Origin: CAZGLR01 sp964526635
GTDB taxonomy: Bacteria; Zixibacteria; MSB-5A5; GN15; JAAZOE01
DNA: 34,680 nucleotides
NCBI GenBank assembly: GCA_964526635.1
Contig: CAZGLR010000021.1
Coordinates: 1 to 34,680, forward strand
Reading direction: 5' to 3'
Position 1 is the first letter of the stretch; the number at the start of each line of letters is the position of its first letter. A program made the translations under genes and the position numbers. The notes beneath the pieces are model-generated. The model had not been told where the DNA came from. It was given only the letters and a program-made list of their open reading frames with translations, and searched no databases. This document shows, piece by piece, positions 1 to 7,837 of this stretch.

Positions 1-27
1 AGCGAAAGCTTTCCCAAGCAGGATTGC

Positions 28-55
28 GCGGTACCACACCGGAACGGTGTGGCTC
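28..55 (-). repeat. Short palindromic repeat, GGTACC-flanked
   Basis: An 8-bp inverted repeat CCACACCG (34-41) and CGGTGTGG (45-52) surrounds a GAA loop. It is preceded by GGTACC and followed by CTC. The same stem occurs in the opposite orientation at 24768-24795, so this is a dispersed repeat and not a local accident. It lies outside any open reading frame. No function is claimed. Confidence 0.6.
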
Positions 56-93
56 AAAGTGGAATTGATTAGTAAGATTTTCCCTCCCCGTAC

Positions 94-120
94 CCCACTC
101 GGCGTCCGAGTGGGTTTTTT
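94..120 (+). terminator. Rho-independent terminator (also part of a dispersed repeat)
   Basis: A perfect 9-bp stem, CCCACTCGG (94-102) with CCGAGTGGG (106-114), encloses a CGT loop and is followed by six T (115-120). This is a strong intrinsic terminator for plus-strand transcription entering from outside the window. A related hairpin, ACTCGG-ACG-CCGAGT, occurs at 24379-24393 in the same repeat context. The structure may therefore travel with the repeat. Confidence 0.7.
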
Positions 121-258
121 ATTACACTTTCGGTCTATGAAATAGGGATCTGTCGCCCACTACGGAGCAGCTTTGCTGCGGAGTCGTGGGTTTATCTTTT
201 TATTGAGCTATGTTGTCTTTAATCTCTATTCCGCACCCTGCCGGGTGCGGTAACGGGT
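100..258 (+). repeat. Composite dispersed repeat, copy 1 (modules E, A and B)
   Basis: Positions 100-214 nearly match 24382-24496. The core, called module A here (152-194, 43 bases), folds through CCCAC/GTGGG and an inner GCAGC-TTT-GCTGC stem. It recurs at 18666-18708, 24434-24476 and 34511-34553. It is followed by GAGCTATGTT and then a palindrome CCGCACCC-TGCC-GGGTGCGG (231-250). That palindrome is a variable-stem version of the unit tandemly repeated at 18709-19405. The stem bases differ from the array units but stay complementary. Confidence 0.85.
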
Positions 259-277
259 CTTCATAAAACTATACTGT

Positions 278-297
278 TTAACTAACCGGTTAGTTAA
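278..297. promoter_or_regulatory. Perfect 20-bp palindrome, operator-like
   Basis: The sequence TTAACTAACCGGTTAGTTAA is a perfect palindrome. Its form, with an AT-rich outer part and a central CCGG, resembles operators bound by dimeric regulators such as TetR-family proteins. No regulator gene and no start codon lie close to it in this window. Its target is unknown and may lie to the left of the window. Confidence 0.45.
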
Positions 298-548
298 TAA
301 TCCAGTGTTTTGCCATAGGTTACAGTCGTACGCGGGAATCTGATAATGCTGGGCAAAGATGTTGCTTCGCATTAGTGGGCCACTACAATTTTCAGCACAA
401 TCTTATGCTGCCGAGGTTTTTCATCAAGCCCTGAAGACTTGGGGCACCGGCATACGAGGACGTACGCCAACCACAACAATATTGTAACAGAATCAACGGG
501 CGGGCGAACCCCACCCATACAAAAATCAAATCATTCAGTCCCGGATTT
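298..548. other. Intergenic stretch downstream of purA
   Basis: No plausible gene is seen here. Around 428-450 a partial match to the 'CTGAAGACTTGGGGCACCGG' repeat motif appears, related to sequences near 24511-24600. Near 497-521 there is an imperfect G-rich/C-rich hairpin that could end the purA transcript on the minus strand, but it lacks a clear T tract. Confidence 0.4.
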
Positions 549-1850
549 TTACACCATCACGGTCTGATCACGTGACGGCCCCGTGGAAAGCAGCAGCAAC
601 TCAACTTTCAACTCGCGGCAGATATACCCGACATACTCACGGGCTTTCGTCGGCAGTTCGGCATAAGTTTTCACCCCGGAGGTCATCGTCTTCCAGCCGT
701 CGAAACGCTTGAACAACGGCTTGCAATCTTTGATACGATACAAGTCGGCCGGCATTTCATCAATCGTCTGGCCATCGAGTTCATAGTGCGTCGCCACATG
801 GATTTCATCGAATTTATCGAGCACATCCAGCTTGGTCAGGGCGATTTTATCGACACCATTGATGCGCACACTGTGCCGCAACTGCACCAGATCGAGCCAT
901 CCGCAGCGACGGGGCCGTCCGGTGGTCGCCCCGAATTCATGGCCATGCTCACGCAGCTTCTGCCCGGTTTCATCGAAAAGTTCGGTTGGGAATGGTCCCG
1001 CGCCGACACGGGTGGTGTAGGCTTTCACGATCCCGACGACCTCATCGATCATACTCGGCCCGACCCCAAGGCCAGTCAACGCCCCGCCGACTGTGGTATT
1101 ACTCGATGTACAAAACGGATACGTTCCCAGATCGACATCGAGCATCGCCCCCTGGGCGCCCTCGAAAAGAATCGTTGCGCCACTTTGATGCGCATCGGAG
1201 AGCATCAGCGAGACATCGGTCATCATTGGGCGAAGAATCTCACGGATGCCGACGATATCATCATACATTTTATTCGGATCAAGTTTCTGTTCTTCGGGCA
1301 ACTGACAGAGATAATGATTTTTGCTTTCGCTGTGAATTTGAATCTTCTGCAACAGCCGGGTATCATCGAAAATATCGGCGAGGCGGATACCGGTACGCTT
1401 GACTTTGTCCTGATAGGTCGGACCGATTCCGCGCTTGGTCGTGCCGATTCCGTTGACACCCCGTCGGGTCTCCTCGAAGCCATCGAGGATGCGATGATAC
1501 GGCATAATCAAATTGGTCGCCGCCGAGATGAAAATACGGTCCTTAAAGGCGATGTCGGCTTCATCGAGCTGCTTGAGTTCTTCGAGAAAGACAAAGGGAT
1601 CAAGCACGACACCATTGCCGATAACACAAATCTTGCCGGGATGGATAATCCCCGATGGTATCAAATGCAGGATGAACTGGCGGCCGTCGACCACAATCGT
1701 ATGCCCGGCGTTATTGCCGCCCTGGAAGCGGGCAACAAAGTCAGCCTCGCGCGAGAGGAGATCGACGACTTTGCCCTTGCCCTCGTCGCCCCACTGGAGA
1801 CCGACGACGACACGGTTCTTGCGGTTTAACTCACTGCTTTGCGGACCCAT
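549..1850 (-). CDS. purA: Adenylosuccinate synthetase
   Basis: PurA is a cytoplasmic purine-biosynthesis enzyme. It condenses IMP with aspartate using GTP to give adenylosuccinate, the first committed step to AMP. The 433-residue length is normal for the family. The N-terminal phosphate-binding loop QWGDEGKGK is at about residues 19-27, followed by the NNAGHT segment. Other family segments visible are the TTKRGIGP stretch, EGAQGAMLDVDLGTYPF and the arginine-rich ATTGRPRRCGWLDL stretch. The start overlaps the end of engB by 25 bases on the same strand. The two are therefore very likely co-transcribed and possibly translationally coupled. Nothing looks broken. Confidence 0.98.
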   Translation of the reverse strand: MGPQSSELNRKNRVVVGLQWGDEGKGKVVDLLSREADFVARFQGGNNAGHTIVVDGRQFILHLIPSGIIHPGKICVIGNGVVLDPFVFLEELKQLDEADIAFKDRIFISAATNLIMPYHRILDGFEETRRGVNGIGTTKRGIGPTYQDKVKRTGIRLADIFDDTRLLQKIQIHSESKNHYLCQLPEEQKLDPNKMYDDIVGIREILRPMMTDVSLMLSDAHQSGATILFEGAQGAMLDVDLGTYPFCTSSNTTVGGALTGLGVGPSMIDEVVGIVKAYTTRVGAGPFPTELFDETGQKLREHGHEFGATTGRPRRCGWLDLVQLRHSVRINGVDKIALTKLDVLDKFDEIHVATHYELDGQTIDEMPADLYRIKDCKPLFKRFDGWKTMTSGVKTYAELPTKAREYVGYICRELKVELLLLSTGPSRDQTVMV

Positions 1851-2419
1851 TGCAGCACCTCTTTCTTTCCTGCATTCGTTTTGGTCGAAAACGCGATCAA
1901 ATCTCCTTCATGATCGTCACCATAGAGCTCTTTTCGCGTTTTGAAAATTTTCTGGTTCAATTGATTTCGGCTCAATTTATCCGTCTTGGTCAATACCGGC
2001 AACAGCGCTATATCGCGCTCAGCCACCCATTCGATCATCGTAATGTCATCATCATTTAGCTCACGACGGCAATCCAGCAGCAGGACCAGACCACGGAGAC
2101 TGGGGTCATGAGTCAGGTACCCCTCGACCAGTTTGCCCCATTCCTTGCGGACTTTTTCCGGAACTTTGGCAAAACCATAGCCGGGCAGATCGACCAGGTA
2201 GAATTTATCTTCGACAATGAAAAAGTTGAGCGCCTGGGTCTTGCCGGGAGTTTGTGAGACTTTGGCGATGTTTTTACCCATGGTGATACTATTGATCAGG
2301 CTTGATTTTCCGACATTGGATCGTCCGGCGAAAGCGACAGATGGTCGCCGGTCAGAGGGTACTTTCCCGTAGTCGTAGATGGAGGCGATAAAGCTGGCTG
2401 AAAGCAGCCCGCTGGGCAC
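1826..2419 (-). CDS. engB: Ribosome-biogenesis GTP-binding protein EngB/YsxC
   Basis: EngB (YsxC/YihA) is a small TrmE-Era-EngA-like GTPase needed for assembly of the 50S ribosomal subunit. The protein shows the P-loop GRSNVGKSS, the G2 region TPGKTQ, the G3 motif DLPGYG, the G4 motif TKTDK and a G5-like FSTKT. The open frame extends upstream to a TTG at 2449. I place the start at the GTG at 2417-2419 because AAGGAGG (2427-2433) sits exactly 7 bases upstream, giving about 197 residues. The gene overlaps purA downstream. It is separated from lon by a lon terminator, so engB-purA probably has its own promoter in 2450-2720, although I could not pick one out. Confidence 0.95.
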   Translation of the reverse strand: MPSGLLSASFIASIYDYGKVPSDRRPSVAFAGRSNVGKSSLINSITMGKNIAKVSQTPGKTQALNFFIVEDKFYLVDLPGYGFAKVPEKVRKEWGKLVEGYLTHDPSLRGLVLLLDCRRELNDDDITMIEWVAERDIALLPVLTKTDKLSRNQLNQKIFKTRKELYGDDHEGDLIAFSTKTNAGKKEVLQWVRKAVS

Positions 2420-2722
2420 GGTGGTTCCTCCTTGGGACAATGAGTCCAAACTTCGCTCGTTTCGCGCAGGATCACGTCGAAACCTGTTTCGCTGCGCAAA
2501 ACACCCTCGCTTCGCTCGGGCAAGGGATTACGACCTACAGGCAATTCAGATTTTGATCTTCAGCTACCGGGGTTTCGACATGCAAACTATGGAAGTGGGT
2601 GCCCCACAACCTGCTGTGGGGAAAAATTCAGACCGTCCCGCAATGGATAACGACTCACCGCATTCCATTCACTCGCACGCAAACCGAGTGAAAATAGGGC
2701 CAAAGCACGCCCGATGCAAGCG
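2420..2722. other. Intergenic stretch between engB and lon
   Basis: No gene is supported. A 7-bp inverted repeat, CCCCACA (2602-2608) and TGTGGGG (2615-2621), has the loop ACCTGC. It resembles the dispersed variable-stem palindromes elsewhere in the window (loop TGC or TGCC). The engB leader and promoter should lie in this stretch. Confidence 0.4.
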
Positions 2723-2748
2723 AAAAAGGGCGCAGCGCAGCGCCCTTT
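2723..2748 (-). terminator. Rho-independent terminator of lon
   Basis: On the minus strand a 9-bp stem AAAGGGCGC/GCGCCCTTT (2740-2748 with 2725-2733) has a 6-base loop. Its 3' arm runs into a T tract corresponding to the A run at 2723-2727. It lies about 27 bases past the lon stop codon and is correctly oriented to end that transcript. Confidence 0.85.
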
Positions 2749-2774
2749 CGCAATTCTGATATACATTAAGAGTA

Positions 2775-5198
2775 CTACTTATCCTCGTTATCCGACTCGC
2801 TGTCCTTTTTCGGCTCCACCTTGTTGGCGGTCAGACGGCGACCCTTTTTATAAACTCCCGGACCGAACAACACCCGCAGGGCCTGCTCGATCCGTTTGAT
2901 CTTGCGCATCTTAAGCCCGCGCGTCAGGTCTTTGGGCAGTTCGGCCAGTTCATTGGTGTTCTTAAACGGCACCATGACATCGAAAATCTCTGCCCGTTTG
3001 GCGGCCAGTAGTTTTTCATTAAGACCGCCCACCGGAAGAATTTCTCCAGTCAGGGTGATTTCGCCGGTCATGGCGATTCGGGTCGAAAGAGCCACTCCCT
3101 TGAGCGCCGATAACATGGCTGCCACCAAAGTGATACCGGCCGATGGCCCCTCTTTGGGGATAGCGCCTTCGGGCAGATGAATATGAATCTCGTAATCGTC
3201 GATTTTCTTCCGCTCCAGCCCGAGTTGATCAGCATGAGCACGAATCCAGGTCAATGACGCCTGCGCGGATTCGTTCATGACTTCACCAATTCGGCCGGTT
3301 ACTATCAGTTTCTGATTGCCCGGTACCAGCGATACTTCGACCGGAAGCAATTCACCCCCGGTTTCGGTCCAGGCCATACCGACCGCGAAGCCGGGATCGG
3401 CGGATTTTGGGATCTCGCTGTATTGATATATCGGTACCCCGATCAGTTTCGGGACATCTTTGATATCAACCGTGTAGGCTTTGTGTTTTTTCTTTCCGAC
3501 TTCCTTTAGCGTGATGCGGCGATGCAGGGCGGTAAGTTTCCGTTCGAGCTCACGAACCCCGGCCTCACGGGTATAATTCTGGATGATATACACCATCGCG
3601 CTGTCGGTTATCTTGATTTTCAGTTTCTCGATACCCATCTCCCTGCGAATTTTCGGCACCAGAAACTTCCGGGCGATATTGATCTTCTCGAATTCGAGAT
3701 AGCCGGGCAGCCGAATAATTTCCATACGATCCTGAAGCGGAATCGGAATCTCATGGAGTGTATTGGCTGTCGTCAAAAAGAGGACTTCGGATAAATCGAA
3801 ATCGAGTTCGAGGTAGTTATCGGAGAAGAAGGCGTTCTGTTCCGGGTCAAGCACCTCAAGCAATGCCGCAGCGGGATCGCCCCGGAAGTCGGCATCGATT
3901 TTATCGACTTCATCGAGCAAAAAAACGGGATTGGCCGATTCGGCCTTGCGGATAGATTGAATAATCCGTCCCGGCAGCGCCCCGATATAAGTACGGCGAT
4001 GGCCACGGATTTCGGCCTCATCATGCACTCCGCCCAGGGACATGCGGACAAATTTACGGTTCAGCGCGCGGGCGACTGATCGACCCAGCGACGTTTTCCC
4101 AACCCCCGGCGGACCAACCAGGCAGAGAATCGGGCCGCGGACTTTACCGGCCATGCGCAGCACCGCCAGGTGTTCGAGAATACGTCTTTTAGGCTTTTCG
4201 AGACCGTAATGGTCCTCATCGAGAATTTTCTGCACTTCGCGGAAGTTGGTACGATCGACTGTTTTGGTATTCCATGGCAACGCCAGAATCCATTCGAGAT
4301 AACTGCGCAGGACTCCGGATTCGGCCGAATACGGATGCATCTTGGAGAGCCGTTTGACTTCCTCTTCCGCCTTCTCCCGGGCTGCTTTGGGCGGATTGGC
4401 CTCTTCGAGTTTGGCATAGAGATCGTCGATCTCGCCCGCGGTATCATCAAACTGCCCGAGTTCCTCCTTGATCGCCTTAAGCTGCTGCTGGAGATAATAT
4501 TCACGCTGGCTGCGGGATAATGATTCCCGCACGGAGCCATCGATACGCTGCTCGATCTTGAGAATCTCGATTTCGGCGGACAACAAGTCGATCATCGTAT
4601 AAAGCTGGCTTTTGACCGAGATTGTCTCGAGAACGTTCTGCTTCTGATCGTTTTTTTGCACCAGGTGAGCGGCGACAGTGTCGGCCAGGCGGCGATTGTC
4701 TTTGATATTGCTGATTTGCATCACGATTTCATTCGGGATGCGGCGGTTGAGATGGACATAATCGGAAAACAGGTCGATTGTCCTGCGCCCCAACGCCTCG
4801 GTTTCCGCATCTGTGGATTCACGGTCCGTTTCGATAACGCGCACCCGGGCCGACAAAAATCCTGCCGTATCCGTATAGCTCTTGATTTCGCCGCGGAAGA
4901 GACCCTCAACCAATACCTTGAGAGTGCCATTGGGCAGTTTCATGACCTGGAGAATACGGGCTACGACACCAACACGGTACAGGTCTTCCGGCATGGGATT
5001 GTCGATATTGGGCTGTTTCTGGGCGACCAGAAAGGCGAGTTTATCGAGGACCATCGCCTCCTGCAAAGCATTGACCGATATTTGGCGCCCGATCAGCAGG
5101 GGGTAGATCATGTAGGGAAAGATGACGACATCGCGCAGGGGAAGCACCGGAAGGCGTGATTTGACATCTATTTCTTCGTTGTTATGCGTAAATTTCAT
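2775..5198 (-). CDS. lon: ATP-dependent Lon protease
   Basis: Lon is a cytoplasmic hexameric AAA+ protease for damaged and regulatory proteins. The 807-residue chain has the expected order. The N-terminal substrate-binding domain begins at about residue 15 (LPVLPLRDVVIFPYM). A coiled-coil helical region with REYYLQQQLKAIKEELG follows at about 230-250. Walker A GPPGVGKT is at 362-369 and Walker B VFLLDE at 425-430. The C-terminal protease domain has the catalytic serine in PKEGPSAG (Ser686) and the catalytic lysine in GGLNEKLLAAK (Lys729). The 43-residue spacing matches E. coli Lon. The tail is charged. The gene appears monocistronic, with a terminator downstream and a 268-base gap upstream. 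No clear heat-shock promoter or CIRCE element was seen. Confidence 0.98.
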   Translation of the reverse strand: MKFTHNNEEIDVKSRLPVLPLRDVVIFPYMIYPLLIGRQISVNALQEAMVLDKLAFLVAQKQPNIDNPMPEDLYRVGVVARILQVMKLPNGTLKVLVEGLFRGEIKSYTDTAGFLSARVRVIETDRESTDAETEALGRRTIDLFSDYVHLNRRIPNEIVMQISNIKDNRRLADTVAAHLVQKNDQKQNVLETISVKSQLYTMIDLLSAEIEILKIEQRIDGSVRESLSRSQREYYLQQQLKAIKEELGQFDDTAGEIDDLYAKLEEANPPKAAREKAEEEVKRLSKMHPYSAESGVLRSYLEWILALPWNTKTVDRTNFREVQKILDEDHYGLEKPKRRILEHLAVLRMAGKVRGPILCLVGPPGVGKTSLGRSVARALNRKFVRMSLGGVHDEAEIRGHRRTYIGALPGRIIQSIRKAESANPVFLLDEVDKIDADFRGDPAAALLEVLDPEQNAFFSDNYLELDFDLSEVLFLTTANTLHEIPIPLQDRMEIIRLPGYLEFEKINIARKFLVPKIRREMGIEKLKIKITDSAMVYIIQNYTREAGVRELERKLTALHRRITLKEVGKKKHKAYTVDIKDVPKLIGVPIYQYSEIPKSADPGFAVGMAWTETGGELLPVEVSLVPGNQKLIVTGRIGEVMNESAQASLTWIRAHADQLGLERKKIDDYEIHIHLPEGAIPKEGPSAGITLVAAMLSALKGVALSTRIAMTGEITLTGEILPVGGLNEKLLAAKRAEIFDVMVPFKNTNELAELPKDLTRGLKMRKIKRIEQALRVLFGPGVYKKGRRLTANKVEPKKDSESDNEDK

Positions 5199-5466
5199 GT
5201 ACCAATCCTGTTTTCAAGTGTCCGCGCGGCAATATGGTATATTGGGCAAGGGAAATCAAGCGGCGGGTGAGATGATTGCCAAGATTTATGATGGTGGGTG
5301 GAATATGTCGCCCATGGCCTCAGTCGCAGGTTTATAAGCGAGATGGGGTATGTTGGCAATGGCGCATGGATTGATCAACGGAATTATCGCGGCCTCTATA
5401 ACTGATGCATAGTGGCTGAATATTGCTCCCGCAGCCACACGATCCTTCCATCAAATCTGAAAAAGC
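5199..5466. other. Intergenic stretch upstream of lon
   Basis: No gene is supported. The lon promoter should lie here. A weak sigma70-like pair, TTGATT and CATATT on the minus strand with about 17 bases between, can be read in 5230-5260, but it is not convincing. The last ~60 bases before the PIN-domain gene have no evident structure. Confidence 0.3.
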
Positions 5467-5964
5467 TTATTTATTATTTTTGCAAAAATCATTCAAATTG
5501 ATAGCCTTAATACCTTCGGATAGAGCGGCTTGATAAAGTTCATTATCTGCCGTCAAAAGAAATGGTCCTGAATCTCCTCCGAAAAAGCTGATTGATCCTT
5601 TTTTTATTTCAAGAATCATATATGCGTCAATGATATCAATCTTGTATCGTATTACTATTTTTCTCGCTTCGATCAGAAGATTGGAATCGTCTAACTCCAA
5701 GTCTTTTACCTTAAATTCCCTCCTTGTCTGGTATGTAAATAGTATACAGCGAAAGTAAGCATCATCTACAATTTCTTTATGATTCCATTTGCGTTTAATA
5801 ACACCCAAAATTTCATAAACTGAATGTTCTGCTATATAATTCAGTGACTTTAAACTGTGATAGACTGCCTCGGCTTCTTTGTGACCTTGTCCGTCTTTGA
5901 ATATAATCCTGAGAATTGCTGATGCATCCCACAGATATGCTTTTGATGGCTCAGGGATATTCAA
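5467..5964 (-). CDS. PIN-domain protein (VapC-like nuclease candidate)
   Basis: This 165-residue protein shows the acidic pattern of PIN-domain ribonucleases: Asp13 (LWDAS), Glu51 (SVYEIL), Asp113 (IDIIDAYM) and Asp140 (LLTADNELYQAA). PIN proteins are Mg-dependent RNA nucleases and often toxins. Here no antitoxin gene is visible next to it, so a toxin role is unproven. The start is a TTG at 5962-5964. It lies in the same frame as the upstream gene's TGA (5971-5973), with only two codons between them. Base composition is strikingly AT-rich: 60-base blocks I counted were about 25-38% GC, against well over 50% in a block of the neighbouring gene. This points to recent acquisition. Function beyond the fold is unknown. 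Confidence 0.8.
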   Translation of the reverse strand: MNIPEPSKAYLWDASAILRIIFKDGQGHKEAEAVYHSLKSLNYIAEHSVYEILGVIKRKWNHKEIVDDAYFRCILFTYQTRREFKVKDLELDDSNLLIEARKIVIRYKIDIIDAYMILEIKKGSISFFGGDSGPFLLTADNELYQAALSEGIKAINLNDFCKNNK

Positions 5965-5970
5965 GTTCTC

Positions 5971-6858
5971 TCACATCCCTTTCAGCATCTTGCGGTAAAT
6001 CCCCGCCCATTGCTCGACTGTCACCCTGCAGCGGCCGAAAATCTCATCGGCCTCCTCGGGACCGACCACACAACTGCTGTCATCATATCTATTGAAAAAA
6101 TCCATCATTTTGACGGCCACCCTGAGCTGCGCGTTGAATGAAAACAATGATGTTATCTTCGCAATCCACATCGGCAAATGGTCAATTGTCGCCTCCGGAT
6201 GCACGATTGCCAGGAAACGGCGCATCGCCTCAGGAATCGGCATCTTCTCCGGCCCGAAAATTGTCAGCTCTTTGTTATCCGGTTTATCCGATTTAAAGCA
6301 TTCGGCAACAATATGCGCGTATTCCGCGCAGGCCAGAAAATGGAACTGCGTCTGACCGCCCCCGAGATAAATCGCCTTGTTCTGCCGCAAAAACAACGGC
6401 AGCGATTCGCAGAACCAGGTCGGCTTGAGAATCACATAGGTCAAGCCCGATTCTTTCAGCGCCTTGGCTGCCTCAACCTTCACTCGCGGCATGATAAAAT
6501 GAGCATGCTTCTCATCGGCCCGCGCTTCCGAGATTGTCACCAGCTTTTTGATACCCGCTTCTTTGGCGGCCGCAAAGACATTCTTCGAGCCCTCGACTTC
6601 GACTTTCCAGTACTGCTCGTCGCTTGGCCCGCCCTTGAGATTGATATACACAAAGTCGCAGCCATCCATCGCATGCTTCAGGCTCTGGGGATCATCGACA
6701 TTCCCCTCGGCATATTCCACATTAGCGCCAAAAAACTCAGTCGCCCGATCCATGTTGGTGGTAAACAGCCTTACCTCGAAATCGTCATCGCGCGCCAGAT
6801 GAACCGTAACCGGCCGACCCAGCATGCCGGTCCCGCCGATAACCAGAATTTTAGCCAT
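5971..6858 (-). CDS. NAD(P)-binding NmrA-like / atypical SDR protein
   Basis: This 295-residue protein has a Rossmann fold with the N-terminal dinucleotide motif VIGGTGMLG (about residues 5-13). It then shows the NVDDPQSLKHAMDGCDFVYINL pattern typical of NmrA-like and atypical extended SDR proteins. The usual YxxxK active site is not obvious: the equivalent region reads MPRVKVEAAKALKESGL. It may therefore be a redox sensor or a nucleotide-sugar/quinone-linked enzyme. The substrate cannot be named. It is followed almost directly by the AT-rich PIN gene. The DUF58/MoxR pair lies 68 bases upstream on the same strand and could be co-transcribed. Confidence 0.85.
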   Translation of the reverse strand: MAKILVIGGTGMLGRPVTVHLARDDDFEVRLFTTNMDRATEFFGANVEYAEGNVDDPQSLKHAMDGCDFVYINLKGGPSDEQYWKVEVEGSKNVFAAAKEAGIKKLVTISEARADEKHAHFIMPRVKVEAAKALKESGLTYVILKPTWFCESLPLFLRQNKAIYLGGGQTQFHFLACAEYAHIVAECFKSDKPDNKELTIFGPEKMPIPEAMRRFLAIVHPEATIDHLPMWIAKITSLFSFNAQLRVAVKMMDFFNRYDDSSCVVGPEEADEIFGRCRVTVEQWAGIYRKMLKGM

Positions 6859-6926
6859 AAATACATACCGCCTTGAAATCAGGTTTGAATTTATAAGATG
6901 GTACGAAAGAAAAAAATGACGATCAA

Positions 6927-7835
6927 TTAGAACAATCGTTCACGCTTGGACAAAAAGGCGTATAACGCTTTATCAAATGGTGTCGAGGTATCCAGAAGAT
7001 GATAATCGGCGCGGGCCTGGCGGCATTCCGCGGCCAGAAGTCCGGTAAAATCAGAAAACTGCCGCTGATAATCCTGCTTGATCTGCCACGGCATCGTCGT
7101 GATCTTCTCACCGGTTTCCATATCCTCAAAAATCGCCTCACCGGAAAAACCGAAATCACGTTCCCGAGGATCAACCACCTGAAAGACAATCACCTCATGG
7201 TTACGATGACGGAAGTGCTTAATGCCGGAAATAATCCGCCGGGGATCATCGAATAAATCGCTGATAATTATCACCAGCCCACGGCGCTTGACTCGCTCGG
7301 CCATATCATGCAACGGCAAGGAAATATCGGTTGTCGAGGCTGTCGTAAACTGTTCGAACTGCCGCAGCAGGATATGCAGATGCCCGGTTGCTGCCCGCGG
7401 CGGAATATAGCGGTTGATTTTATCGGCAAACGAGACCACCCCGACCGCATCGCGCTGCTTGATCATCAAATACGTCAGCGATGCCGCCAGTGTCAGGGCA
7501 TAATCGAATTTGGTATGCTCCGATGTTTCCGATTTGTAGCCCATCGACGCCGAACAATCGAGCAGGATATATGACTTCAAATTGGTTTCTTCTTCATACT
7601 GCTTGATATAATACCGATCCGACTTGGCATAGACTTTCCAGTCGATATCGCGGATAGAATCGCCCGGCATATACTGGCGATGCTCGGCGAATTCCACCGA
7701 GAAACCGTGATATGGCGACTTGTGCAGCCCGGTGATGAAACCCTCGACTACCATGCGGGCCTTGAGTTCCATCCCCTTGAGCCGTGAGACTATTTCGGGG
7801 GAGAGATATTTTCGATAATCGCTGCGAGTCGGCAT
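6927..7835 (-). CDS. DUF58 domain protein with vWA-like fold
   Basis: This 302-residue DUF58 protein is the kind normally encoded next to MoxR ATPases. It includes the family segment RQYMPGDSIRDIDWKVYAKSDRYYIKQYEEE (about 52-82) and a MIDAS-like LLDCSASMG (DxSxS, about 91-99), which would bind a divalent metal in the von Willebrand A fold. No transmembrane segment is obvious, so it is probably cytosolic or peripheral. The start lies 2 bases after the moxR stop, which indicates translational coupling. The family is linked to assembly or activation of envelope and metal-dependent complexes. The client in this genome is not identifiable, because the usual Bat/vWA membrane genes do not follow. 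Confidence 0.92.
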   Translation of the reverse strand: MPTRSDYRKYLSPEIVSRLKGMELKARMVVEGFITGLHKSPYHGFSVEFAEHRQYMPGDSIRDIDWKVYAKSDRYYIKQYEEETNLKSYILLDCSASMGYKSETSEHTKFDYALTLAASLTYLMIKQRDAVGVVSFADKINRYIPPRAATGHLHILLRQFEQFTTASTTDISLPLHDMAERVKRRGLVIIISDLFDDPRRIISGIKHFRHRNHEVIVFQVVDPRERDFGFSGEAIFEDMETGEKITTMPWQIKQDYQRQFSDFTGLLAAECRQARADYHLLDTSTPFDKALYAFLSKRERLF

Positions 7836-7837
7836 GG

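Noticed and set aside
786..1829. Long plus-strand open frame (347 codons) opposite purA
   Set aside because: It lies entirely antisense to a full-length, well-conserved PurA and its product has no domain character.
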